64,000 nucleotides of DNA from an uncultured Bacteroidia bacterium. Lineage in GTDB: Bacteria; Bacteroidota; Bacteroidia; Bacteroidales; ML635J-15. Below the pieces are notes generated by a model. The model was not told the DNA's origin and made no database searches. It was given only the letters and a program-made list of their open reading frames with translations. This document shows, piece by piece, positions 7,264 to 15,443 of the stretch; position 1 is the stretch's first letter, and each line of letters starts with the position of its first letter. The stretch is taken from NCBI GenBank assembly GCA_902776565.1, contig CACYQN010000008.1, forward strand, positions 1-64,000, given 5' to 3'. Made by a program: the position numbers and the translations under genes.

Positions 7264-9495
7264 TTATTTCTTTATTAACAAGGCATTGACCTCGTCTATT
7301 TTTCGTTTATCATAATTCTCATACATCCAAACAGCATCCCTATACACCATTTCCTCTACTGGGAAACCACTTATTGCTGCTTTTTCTTCAATATCTTTTC
7401 TCCAATACGGCGTATTATTAATAGTTTTTAAATACTTGGAAACAATATATTCCTTATAACATTCACTTTCAGCCTCAAAAAGAATCAAATCGTCCAATGA
7501 AAGCGAAGTACTATCGGACTTCAAAACCAATTCTTCCATACGCCCTTCATCCGAACGTATCCTTTCAGCGCATTCACCTACCGTGGTAGTTTCTATCGAC
7601 TTATCTATCTCCATTTCAGCGTCATACGACATATTGCTGATACAAAACTTACGCGGATTGAAATTCCCTGTCATGTTTATCCCAGTAAACATACCATCGC
7701 CAGTCCTAATTATCCTTGCCACATTTAATCCCTTTTGTGAAATGCAAACATACCTGTCATCAAACAAAGTCGTGCCAAAATCTCTCGACTCATACATCAA
7801 AACGAACTGCTTCGATGGCGAATAGTAGAACAAATCCGACGAAACCGCATCAAACTTTCCAATATCAACATTTCCCTTGTCCAAACCTTGCATACGAATC
7901 TTTGAAACAGAAAATAACACTTCCGATTGTTCTTCTGTTTTCTCAAATCTGACATAATATAATTGGGCATCAGGATGTTCAACAAATACCTCTTCTAGTC
8001 CATCAGGAGAATTCTCCCAAATAAATTTACGGTCCTGCCTGAATTTTATGTATCTATACAAATAAGTTATATGGTATTCGTCTACATCAAAATATATGAT
8101 GGAGTTTTCTTCAATTCTGTCAAAAACATTTTGCTCCATGGCATAATCCATCACCTTTAAATAGTTACATATTACCGCCATACTATTGCTCATACGCGAA
8201 TTCGCGAAACCGACAACAATAGAACTTAGAAAAACAAAGACAAACATGGCAACATATAATATTCTCTTAATTATTTGAGTTCTTTCGACCAGTTTAAGGA
8301 TTAAAATTGCCACCAATGCCATAAACAGCATTATCGCAAAATATGAGTAAAACGTTGAAACATAGCAATTGCTTGACGCAATCCAGTCCCCAGAATTATA
8401 TTTACTAGCAATGCCTAGAATAGAATGGGAAAGCAGGGCTATTACGACAGCAATGAGCATCGCCAACAGTATTTTCCTTTTCCTAAATAATTTCAAATCA
8501 ACATTTTTAACTACTAATATGAATAACGTCGATTGGAAAATTGCGTTAACAAACAATATAAGGTCTGAATTTGACATTATAAACCATAGGTTCTTGAATA
8601 CGCCGTCTGTCATTAAGGTATCATATCCCAAAACTCCCCGCAACCTCATACACGACTGGAATGGAAAACAAAACGAGGTCATTTTCCACAACAAATTGCA
8701 ATAGTTCGACAAACTAAAACTATCTGCGAAAGAAGAACCTTCGTAAAAATTTTCTACCGAATTTGATGCTACGACCGCTCTCCACCCAAAGTAAAGCACC
8801 ACATACAATACAATTGCCGACAAGTACGGCAAAAGTTCCTTGTAGAGTGTTTTTTCTTTCCATACCAATTTGAACCCATACTTATTTACATTCCTGATGA
8901 ATATGTAAAGGCAGAAAAACGAGATGAATACAATATAGGTTTCATAAAACACCAATGTAACAAAGTAAAGCACCCCACCAAATATTGCATAACCGTAACA
9001 CCCTGTGTCCCTATACCTGAAAAACAACAGCATAGATGTCAAACATAGTATCAAACTGAATGTAAAATAGAACGGATACGATGCTGTTGGATATGCCTCG
9101 AATGAAGTTAGCATTGTATTGGACAACAAGAACAGGAATACTATCAAACTGAGATTCTTTGACTTGAATATGCGATACGTAAAATATGCAAACAATCCGT
9201 ATGATACAAGCAGAGTAACATACTGGACTATTTTGGTGTAGTAGAAATTGTCAACTAGGTACGGAATATAGTATATTGGTTTTACCAGCAAAAAATAGAA
9301 CCTTCCAGCATTGTTTGCATAGCATTTGGCGTCCTGCCACCAAAAATCTGTGCCTCTGAGACTTGTTATATAATACTGAAAGTCATCGTCTGTTGTGAAT
9401 CCTACGTTAAAGAATGGCACAAGTGTTATTATTATTGTAATTGCGAACAAAAACAACAATATTCCCTGGTCCTTCGTTAACTTTATATTTTTCAT
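7264..9495 (-). CDS. Polytopic membrane protein, GtrC-like glycosyltransferase candidate
   Basis: A 743-aa integral membrane protein. The first ~420 residues hold about ten hydrophobic segments, beginning with ILLFLFAITIIITLVPFF; an acidic DDDFQYY lies in the first extracytoplasmic loop, as in lipid-linked-sugar transferases of the GT-C type. The remaining ~320 residues form a soluble region with no domain I recognise. It overlaps the gtrB-like gene by 4 bp, so the two are made together. By analogy with Gtr systems it would transfer a sugar from undecaprenyl phosphate to a surface glycan. Acceptor and sugar are unknown. Confidence 0.6.
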   Translation of the reverse strand: MKNIKLTKDQGILLFLFAITIIITLVPFFNVGFTTDDDFQYYITSLRGTDFWWQDAKCYANNAGRFYFLLVKPIYYIPYLVDNFYYTKIVQYVTLLVSYGLFAYFTYRIFKSKNLSLIVFLFLLSNTMLTSFEAYPTASYPFYFTFSLILCLTSMLLFFRYRDTGCYGYAIFGGVLYFVTLVFYETYIVFISFFCLYIFIRNVNKYGFKLVWKEKTLYKELLPYLSAIVLYVVLYFGWRAVVASNSVENFYEGSSFADSFSLSNYCNLLWKMTSFCFPFQSCMRLRGVLGYDTLMTDGVFKNLWFIMSNSDLILFVNAIFQSTLFILVVKNVDLKLFRKRKILLAMLIAVVIALLSHSILGIASKYNSGDWIASSNCYVSTFYSYFAIMLFMALVAILILKLVERTQIIKRILYVAMFVFVFLSSIVVGFANSRMSNSMAVICNYLKVMDYAMEQNVFDRIEENSIIYFDVDEYHITYLYRYIKFRQDRKFIWENSPDGLEEVFVEHPDAQLYYVRFEKTEEQSEVLFSVSKIRMQGLDKGNVDIGKFDAVSSDLFYYSPSKQFVLMYESRDFGTTLFDDRYVCISQKGLNVARIIRTGDGMFTGINMTGNFNPRKFCISNMSYDAEMEIDKSIETTTVGECAERIRSDEGRMEELVLKSDSTSLSLDDLILFEAESECYKEYIVSKYLKTINNTPYWRKDIEEKAAISGFPVEEMVYRDAVWMYENYDKRKIDEVNALLIKK

Positions 9496-10430
9496 TCCTC
9501 AATAATTTCCTTGACAATATAAACCGGACGCTGCTTTACTTCGTCGAATATGTAACCTATATACATGCCAATGATGCCTAGCACAAAGAACAATATGCAC
9601 GCAAAAGCGCACAAGAAGACAATGAGGGTGGTGTATCCCGAAACAGGAGTCTCCATAAACCGCATTACTATGGAATAAATGATAAGCACAAGGCTTAATA
9701 TTCCGAATAGAATTCCCATAAGGAGACTTATGCGTAACGGAATGTTCGACAATGAGGATATTGCAGAGAAGGAAAGTTTCATCAGTTTCCAGAACGAATA
9801 TTTACTCTTCCCTGCAATGCGCTCTGGTGCAACATATTCAAGTGTAGTGTGCGAAAAACCAACCATCTGTATTATGCCTCTCAAAAAGCGGGTACGTTCC
9901 CTAAAATCGGTCTTTAACACATCGGCAACTGGTCGTGAAATAAGAAAAAAGTCGGATGCATTTTCGGGCAACTTCACCGACGAGACACTATTTGCCAGTC
10001 TGTAGAACAGCCTCGAGTTCATCTTGTGCAATGCGCCAACATCCTTACGCTCCGCCCTTACCATACTTATTATGTCAAAACCATTATCTTTCATACGAAG
10101 CATCTCGGCAATCTTCTGCGGAGGATGCTGCAAGTCGCTGTCCATACATATTATGGAATCACCCTTGCTATAGTCGATGCCTGCAATCATTGCCGACTCG
10201 TGCCCATAGTTACGCGAAAAGTTTATCACCCTCACCGTCTTGTCTGCAGAGGCGAAACCTCTCAGCAAATCAAGAGTTCCATCGGCACTGCCGTCGTTTA
10301 CAAACAAGATCTCGTAGTTGCAACTAAGTTTCGACAACTCAGCAGACAATACATTGTAAAAATCGGCAATTCCCTGCTCCTCGTTGTAGACGGAAACGAC
10401 TACGGACAAATCTATCTTTTCTGCATCCAT
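9492..10430 (-). CDS. GtrB/DPM1-like family 2 glycosyltransferase
   Basis: A 312-aa enzyme of the polyprenyl-phosphate glycosyltransferase type. The GT2 domain runs over residues 1-230 with SVVVSVYNEE at the start, VNDGSADGT, and the metal-binding MDSDLQHPP. Two transmembrane helices close the protein (about 230-255 and 267-292), then KQRPVYIVKE. Such enzymes load a hexose on undecaprenyl phosphate at the cytoplasmic face. The 4-bp overlap with the downstream membrane protein gene supports a two-step glycan-modifying unit. No small GtrA flippase gene is present beside them. Confidence 0.87.
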   Translation of the reverse strand: MDAEKIDLSVVVSVYNEEQGIADFYNVLSAELSKLSCNYEILFVNDGSADGTLDLLRGFASADKTVRVINFSRNYGHESAMIAGIDYSKGDSIICMDSDLQHPPQKIAEMLRMKDNGFDIISMVRAERKDVGALHKMNSRLFYRLANSVSSVKLPENASDFFLISRPVADVLKTDFRERTRFLRGIIQMVGFSHTTLEYVAPERIAGKSKYSFWKLMKLSFSAISSLSNIPLRISLLMGILFGILSLVLIIYSIVMRFMETPVSGYTTLIVFLCAFACILFFVLGIIGMYIGYIFDEVKQRPVYIVKEIIEE

Positions 10431-10455
10431 ATTGCAACAATTAATTAACTATCTT

Positions 10456-11052
10456 TCATCTGTTTTCCCATCCCATTCCAATTTCCCAATGCACCGAAAT
10501 CTTTACTTCTACCTTGCAGTCTTTCAAATCGTACCTATCTACAATAATATCAATGGCTTCGGGATTGTCGTTTATCCAACTGCCGACCATTATATAGAAT
10601 TTATCTTCATCGGGACTATAAAAGACACTTCCGCGTGGTGTTTGCCTATAATCCCCTTTGTAATATCCTGCTTCGTTTATTTTATTTTTGAATTCTCGTT
10701 TCCATACATCCTCGTGAAGCTCCTTGCAGGTAATCAGTCCTCCTCCAGCATTTGGCTTTGAATAAGAATCCTTGTCAATTGCGATAACACCGAACAGACT
10801 TTTGTTGACTGGCGAATACCAGAAAATGCCGACCTTGGGATTGTTTTGTGTCTCAAGGTTCTGAGCCATTGTTTCCATTGTCCTTTCAGCAAGGTCGTCG
10901 TCGGCTTGCGAAATGGTTACTTCCGTAGATTTCTTGCCATATTCGGGCACAGGTTCACTCACCACGGGTGCAACCTGCAGTTCTTCCAATGCCTTTTGAA
11001 CCGCACGCTTCACTATTTCGTTTAATTGTTCGTCTGTTATGTTGTATGTCAT
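10456..11052 (-). CDS. Hypothetical protein
   Basis: A 198-aa soluble protein; I choose MTYNITDEQL at 11052 over the upstream Met at 11076. Residues 1-30 form an amphipathic helix with charged repeats, followed by a proline-rich linker. From about residue 70 the protein becomes a mixed alpha/beta domain with KVGIFWYSPVN, GGGLITCKELHEDVWKREF and DEDKFYIMVGSWI. The spacing suggests a compact domain rather than a membrane protein. I recognise no family. It sits between the glycosyltransferase gene and the CvfB-like gene, with a perfect palindrome just upstream. Confidence 0.6.
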   Translation of the reverse strand: MTYNITDEQLNEIVKRAVQKALEELQVAPVVSEPVPEYGKKSTEVTISQADDDLAERTMETMAQNLETQNNPKVGIFWYSPVNKSLFGVIAIDKDSYSKPNAGGGLITCKELHEDVWKREFKNKINEAGYYKGDYRQTPRGSVFYSPDEDKFYIMVGSWINDNPEAIDIIVDRYDLKDCKVEVKISVHWEIGMGWENR

Positions 11053-11073
11053 TGCTAAAATACAATATTTTAA

Positions 11074-11093
11074 CATCGCAATGCATTGCGATG
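11074..11093. repeat. REP-like perfect palindrome
   Basis: CATCGCAATGCATTGCGATG, a 20-bp perfect palindrome between two minus-strand genes. The centre GCAATGCATTGC is shared with the larger palindromes at 51788-51817 and 57746-57773. It could also work as a hairpin in the mRNA. Confidence 0.7.
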
Positions 11094-11936
11094 CTACTGG
11101 TTTCCTATTAATTTCACTCCGTTTTCGCCGATTTCCACCATTCTCTTCCTATACAATCCGCCCAAGGCCTTCTTGAAATTCTTCTTCGAGATGCCAAAGG
11201 TCTTGTATATCAGTTCGGGACTGCTATTGTCACAGATGTTCATCTCGCCCTTGTGCTTCTTGAGGTAGGCTACAATCTTGTCCTCGAAGTTGCCGATGTC
11301 CTCGTGGTCGTTGCGGAACATGCGGAGGTCGAGCTTGTTGTCGTCGCGGACTTTCTTCACAATCACATCCACCTCATCGCCTGAATGCAGTTCCGAGAAA
11401 ACTTCGTTTGCGTACAGGATTCCCAGGTACTTGTTTTCGACTATCAGGTTGTAGCCCAGACTTGTGCGACGCGTCACCAGTGCGTGGACCTTCTGGTTTT
11501 CATCAACTTGCGGGCGCTGGCTTTCGTCGATGTACTTTTCGTACTTGGTGCTTGCAACGGCACGGTTGGTGTCCTCGTCGAGATACACATACACGATGTA
11601 GTCCTCATCGACCTTCAAATCGACCTTCTGCTCCTTGAACGGGCAGAATAGGTCCTTTTCGATTCCCCAGTCGAGAAACGAACCGTACTTGGTGTTGGCG
11701 ACGCAGGTTAGGCTTCCGAACTCGCCTATTCCGACAAACGGACTACCCATGCAGCCATGGACTTTGCCGTCGGGACCGTTGTACAGGAAAATGCTTTCGG
11801 TTTCGCCAATTTCGTATTTTTTCACGAGGTCGATGTTTTCAACTTCGAGGGTTCCGTGCTCGGCAGCGTCGAACAGCAGTCTTTCGCCTTCGAAGCCCAC
11901 AACCTTCAACTCGTGTGATTTCCAGATTTCAAGCAT
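11094..11936 (-). CDS. CvfB-like S1-domain RNA-binding protein
   Basis: A 280-aa protein resembling the CvfB family, which has several S1-like beta-barrels followed by a winged-helix end. The first barrel covers about residues 1-60, the second about 62-130 (ANTKYGSFLDWGIEKDLFCPF), the third about 145-205 (RTSLGYNLIVENKYLGILY...). The C-terminal winged helix includes KAYLKKHKGEMN-like helices and SPELIYKTFGISKKNFKKALGGLY. In Firmicutes CvfB influences mRNA stability and virulence; in Bacteroidota the role is not established. The Fic gene lies 2 bp upstream on the same strand. Confidence 0.8.
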   Translation of the reverse strand: MLEIWKSHELKVVGFEGERLLFDAAEHGTLEVENIDLVKKYEIGETESIFLYNGPDGKVHGCMGSPFVGIGEFGSLTCVANTKYGSFLDWGIEKDLFCPFKEQKVDLKVDEDYIVYVYLDEDTNRAVASTKYEKYIDESQRPQVDENQKVHALVTRRTSLGYNLIVENKYLGILYANEVFSELHSGDEVDVIVKKVRDDNKLDLRMFRNDHEDIGNFEDKIVAYLKKHKGEMNICDNSSPELIYKTFGISKKNFKKALGGLYRKRMVEIGENGVKLIGNQ

Positions 11937-11938
11937 AA

Positions 11939-12703
11939 TTACTTTTTGTTTTTTATTTCTTTTTTCAAGAACTTCATATACTGCTTGTACATAAAGCCGT
12001 AGAACAAATCCATATCCTCGTTATTTCTCGCACTCTCAAGCGCATCGATGTATTTCAATCTGTCTTGCTTGAAAACCATAAACATAGGCAACCCATAGTA
12101 TGCAAGTATATAGTTCATAAGCAACCGCGAAACCCGTCCGTTTCCATCTGCGAAAGGATGTATGCTGACAAACTTGAAATGCACATCAAACGAAAGCCTT
12201 ATCGGGTCAACATCAGCATTTGACATTTCGTGGTTTATATAGGCGACGAACTCAGCCATAAGCGGTTGCACCTTTTTGCAGTCGGGGAAACGTCTAGTGC
12301 CTGCATGAACATTCAGAAGCCTGTATTCTCCTTGTCCACTGTCAAAAGAACCATATACGGTATTATATTCCTTGCCGGTGTTTTTCATCACAAGGGCACT
12401 TATCTGCTTTATGAAATCTTCGCTTATCTTTCTCTTTTCCAGTGCGTTTTCGTGAACAAAGAGCATTGCATTGTAGTGGTCGAAAACCATAAGGTTGTCG
12501 CGAAAATCCTTGTTTCGTGCAGGTCTGTCGGTATCCAGCAAATTTATTACTTCCGATTCGGTAAGCGAACAGCCCTCGATGGCCGTTGAATGATACGTGA
12601 TTGCATACATCGATAGTCGTTCCAAATCCAAAACATTCTTGGTTTGGTCGCGGTACTGGTCAATCAGTGTCTGAAGGGCAATATTTTTATCATTCGGAAG
12701 CAT
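11939..12703 (-). CDS. Fic-domain protein with N-terminal inhibitory motif
   Basis: A 254-aa Fic protein started at the ATG at 12703, just below a -7 box at 12720-12727. The catalytic loop HPFADGNGR is complete at residues 182-190; Fic enzymes with this motif usually transfer AMP from ATP to a hydroxyl of a target protein. The helix containing STAIEG (39-44) matches the inhibitory (S/T)xxxE(G/N) motif, so this is a class in which the same chain restrains its own activity. The target is unknown. It precedes the CvfB-like gene by 2 bp and may be co-transcribed with it. Confidence 0.87.
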   Translation of the reverse strand: MLPNDKNIALQTLIDQYRDQTKNVLDLERLSMYAITYHSTAIEGCSLTESEVINLLDTDRPARNKDFRDNLMVFDHYNAMLFVHENALEKRKISEDFIKQISALVMKNTGKEYNTVYGSFDSGQGEYRLLNVHAGTRRFPDCKKVQPLMAEFVAYINHEMSNADVDPIRLSFDVHFKFVSIHPFADGNGRVSRLLMNYILAYYGLPMFMVFKQDRLKYIDALESARNNEDMDLFYGFMYKQYMKFLKKEIKNKK

Positions 12704-12719
12704 ACCGATAAATTTTTTG

Positions 12720-12727
12720 CAAAAATA
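12720..12727 (-). promoter_or_regulatory. -7 box of the Fic gene
   Basis: On the minus strand it reads TATTTTTG, 16 bp before the ATG at 12703. Confidence 0.6.
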
Positions 12728-13048
12728 CACATTTTCTGGCACATACGGGCAAAGGAATAAAACTATGTTACGCGAAAAAGGATATTCAGCGCGAGTAAAA
12801 TAAGTAGAAAAACAAATTCAACTTTTGCTTGGTATCAAAATTCCAGCAACCATTCCGCAACAGGTACTACGCTTATTTTATGTTCTCCCACAACAATATT
12901 TTCCCGTTGTTCCTTGGTTATTTTATCTTTTATAATGGATAATTTTTAAAAAATTTATCTTGTATACAAAATAAAATAGATAAATTTTGTTTGGTATAAT
13001 GAATAAAATCGAAGAAATGTTTTTCAGAATTGCAGGACACCAATTCCC
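12728..13048. other. Non-coding gap with an inverted repeat
   Basis: No gene is supported. The gap is very AT-rich. The main structure is a pair of perfect 10-bp arms, AAATTTATCT (12951-12960) and AGATAAATTT (12978-12987), around a 17-nt loop. Confidence 0.5.
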
Positions 13049-13109
13049 ATTCGAAATTTTTGCGTATATACGCATTTTTGTCGAGTAGGATTAGGGAGAT
13101 AAACTATCA
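13049..13109 (+). repeat. 61-bp direct repeat, left copy (family F)
   Basis: This copy and 14462-14522 agree at 59 of 61 positions (differences in GTCGAG/GTCTAG and TTAGGG/TTAGAG). Each contains the perfect palindrome TGCGTATATACGCA (13061-13074 here). Together they bracket the DUF4143 ATPase gene. Confidence 0.85.
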
Positions 13110-13123
13110 GCAAGTTAAAATAT

Positions 13124-14383
13124 TTACATATTCAAGCTATCATTTTTAAGTAGGAAATCGAAAATATTCAGTATAAGTATGCCATTATCATTGCGATAGG
13201 TCGGCTGCATACCACCAACAATGACAACTTTCTTGAAATTGTCACCGATGTGCTTCAGAGAGTTTAATTCCTGCTCTTGCTTTTCTTGTGTAGGCAATGC
13301 ATACGCCGACTGGATATAAATACGGTCATAACCCTTGTTACATACAAAATCCACTTCCAATTGCACACGCTCACTTACACCGTTTGCATTGCGTGTATTA
13401 TGCGTTACCATTCCGACATCAACGGAAAAACCTCTTATGCGTAATTCGTTGTATATCAAATTTTCCATAAGGTGTGTTGGCTCATTCTGACGAAAATTCA
13501 ACCGTGCATTCCGTAACCCGGTATCCTCAAAATAATATTTAGCAGGAGTATCTATGTATTTACGGCCTTTTATGTCGTATCTCACCGCTTTTTCTATCAT
13601 AAAGGCATCCTGCATATAATCAAGGTAATTCTTGATAGTGTCCCGAGTAATATTGCTTTTCTTTGCAGAACGGAAAGTGTTTTCAATTTTCAATGGGTTA
13701 GTCAGGCTACCAATAGAACTTGCGACAACATCAATGAGTTCTTCCAGGTCATCATCGTTCTTTATGCCGTACCTTTCTTTTATATCCAGAATGTAAGTGT
13801 TTGCAAACAAATGTTGCAGATAATCCTTTTTTTCCGTATCGGTACGCATCGACTGTATTTGCGGCATTCCGCCCAGATACATGTAGTCGTTCAAATAGTT
13901 TTCTAAAAATGCAGCATCAGGTTTTATCGACATATACTCGCTGAAACTGAGCGGATGGATACGGATTTCGTCACCTCTTCCACGAAAAGTAGTTATTATA
14001 TCTTTCGACAGTAAATATGCATTGCTTCCTGTTACATATACATCTATCTGTGGATTTTTCAATAAGGTGTTCAACACATCTTCAAACCTGTTGAGTTTCT
14101 GCACTTCATCTATCAGGACATAATATTCCTTACCGTCTGTTATACATTGCTTTATGTGATTGAGGATTGCCAACGGGTCACGCAAAGGCTCATTGTTAAT
14201 GTCTTCAAAATCGATTTGCACAATGTGAGAATCATCTATTCCGTTATCGTGCAGATAGTTGCGAAACAGGGTAAAAAGCAAATAAGATTTTCCGCTTCGT
14301 CTCAGCCCGGTTATGATTTTTATCATACCGTTGTGCTGTTTGTCAATAATCTTTTGTAGATACAATGGTCTTTGAATATTCAT
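13124..14383 (-). CDS. AAA_14/DUF4143 family ATPase
   Basis: A 419-aa ATPase starting MNIQRPLYLQKIID at 14383; the upstream frame to 14428 runs over the promoter. The AAA domain has Walker A GLRRSGKS (26-33) and Walker B YYVLIDEVQKL, then sensor-like YVTGSNAYLLS. The C-terminal DUF4143 part contains KYYFEDTGLRNARL and a nuclease-like strand pattern, EVDFVCNKG...IYIQSAY, which resembles the D..(D/E)xK core of the PD-(D/E)XK fold. This family is widespread and often mobile in Bacteroidota; its job is unclear, possibly defence or TA-like. It stands alone between two 61-bp direct repeats. Confidence 0.88.
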   Translation of the reverse strand: MNIQRPLYLQKIIDKQHNGMIKIITGLRRSGKSYLLFTLFRNYLHDNGIDDSHIVQIDFEDINNEPLRDPLAILNHIKQCITDGKEYYVLIDEVQKLNRFEDVLNTLLKNPQIDVYVTGSNAYLLSKDIITTFRGRGDEIRIHPLSFSEYMSIKPDAAFLENYLNDYMYLGGMPQIQSMRTDTEKKDYLQHLFANTYILDIKERYGIKNDDDLEELIDVVASSIGSLTNPLKIENTFRSAKKSNITRDTIKNYLDYMQDAFMIEKAVRYDIKGRKYIDTPAKYYFEDTGLRNARLNFRQNEPTHLMENLIYNELRIRGFSVDVGMVTHNTRNANGVSERVQLEVDFVCNKGYDRIYIQSAYALPTQEKQEQELNSLKHIGDNFKKVVIVGGMQPTYRNDNGILILNIFDFLLKNDSLNM

Positions 14384-14387
14384 ACTG

Positions 14388-14420
14388 TTCGAAATTTTTG
14401 CGTACATACGCATTTTTGTC
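14388..14420 (+). repeat. Family F palindrome in the ATPase 5' leader
   Basis: TGCGTACATACGCA (14399-14412) within the same AT-rich flanks as the other copies. It lies between the -7 box and the start codon, so it could be an operator or a leader hairpin. Confidence 0.7.
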
Positions 14421-14425
14421 GAGTG

Positions 14426-14433
14426 CAAAATTA
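14426..14433 (-). promoter_or_regulatory. -7 box of the DUF4143 ATPase gene
   Basis: Minus strand TAATTTTG, 42 bp before the ATG at 14383. Confidence 0.55.
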
Positions 14434-14461
14434 TAACTATTTCAAATCAAAAGCAAATCCT

Positions 14462-14522
14462 ATTCGAAATTTTTGCGTATATACGCATTTTTGTCTAGTA
14501 GGATTAGAGAGATAAACTATCA
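14462..14522 (+). repeat. 61-bp direct repeat, right copy (family F)
   Basis: The partner of 13049-13109, in the same orientation and of equal length. Its palindrome is at 14474-14487. The unit bracketed by the two copies is about 1.35 kb and contains only the ATPase gene and its promoter. Confidence 0.85.
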
Positions 14523-14974
14523 TTCATAACAAAATCCATTGATTAACAAATATCTACCTCAATTTAAAAGCTATAATCTGCCACGAACTGCAATTTTTAG
14601 GCACTCGTGGCAAAATATAAAACAAACACATTAACAATCAATAAGATACGAACAACTAAATCAAAATTGCACTATAGCAGTGCAATTTTTTAAAATTTTT
14701 GCACTATTATAGTGCAAATTCCCACACTGCTTAGTTCGGCTCCGGAAATATCATACCGATATGGAATTTGGGGCTGATGTATTAGGGTTTTATAAAGTGA
14801 CAGTTTATAAAATATGCAGTTTTTATAAAGTGGCATTTAATAAAATCGAGAGTTTTTATTAATTACTATTTAACAAAATTGGAATTGCGTCACTATCATC
14901 CCGATATGGAATTTTTGGTTGATGGATTGAGAAGATTTCCAGGGAAAATTTATAGTGGCAAAATGATGCCGAAC
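14523..14974. other. Non-coding gap with paired TGCACTA palindromes
   Basis: No gene is supported in these 450 bp. Two inverted repeats stand 11 bp apart: ATTGCACT...AGTGCAAT (14666-14686) and TTTGCACTATTATAGTGCAAA (14698-14718). Further on, a degenerate direct repeat with the core CCGATATGGAATTT occurs near 14757 and again near 14902, and TTTATAAAGTG occurs twice. The first pair looks like a double operator, but no promoter or gene is clearly attached. Confidence 0.55.
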
Positions 14975-15373
14975 TTATTTCGGTGTATGTTCATTAATGT
15001 AATCGGTGCTGAGTTGAATCACCTTTTTGCACAAATCGACATCGAACATTCCGATGTGGGTAAGGTGGCGTTTTGTTCCCAATTGCTGCGAGAGCCATGT
15101 GTAAGCTTGGTGACGCCCCATCAGGTTTTTTTCCCATATCTGGTCAAAGGCGTTGTGAGCCTCGTGCTTGTACTTGCGCAGTTCTGCATTTGCAAGGCGA
15201 CCGAGAGCCTTGTTTGACGACCAATGACATCCAACATAAGCATCGCAGGGACGACAAATGTACATCTTTCCATACGACTTGCCGTTGTAGATTTCGGCAC
15301 TGTCTATAAGTTCCGATTCCCTACCGCAGTAAGGGCAGATTTTTCCAGATAGTATGAGTGGGGATTCGTCCAT
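14975..15373 (-). CDS. Zinc-finger protein of the DUF3268 type
   Basis: A 132-aa protein; the start MDESPLILSGKICPYCG at 15373 is preferred to the frame opening at 15436. A zinc ribbon is formed by CPYCG near residue 13 and CRPCDAYVGCH near residue 43. A conserved helical part follows, ALGRLANAELRKYKHEAHNAFDQIWEKNL, which I recognise from DUF3268 (zinc-finger-containing) proteins found in phages and accessory regions. A Trp/Gln-rich end, AYTWLSQQLG, closes it. It is 70 bp behind the helicase-PIN gene with no promoter between, so it probably ends that operon. Function is unknown; nucleic-acid binding is likely. Confidence 0.75.
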   Translation of the reverse strand: MDESPLILSGKICPYCGRESELIDSAEIYNGKSYGKMYICRPCDAYVGCHWSSNKALGRLANAELRKYKHEAHNAFDQIWEKNLMGRHQAYTWLSQQLGTKRHLTHIGMFDVDLCKKVIQLSTDYINEHTPK

Positions 15374-15443
15374 AGGTGGGGTTAATAATATGTGGATTTT
15401 AGAAATATAATCACGATTAGATAAAGTAATTGACAAATAGACA

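Noticed and set aside
12728..13048. Antitoxin gene for the Fic or DUF4143 genes
   Set aside because: No open frame of plausible composition is present in the gap, and the Fic protein has its own inhibitory helix.
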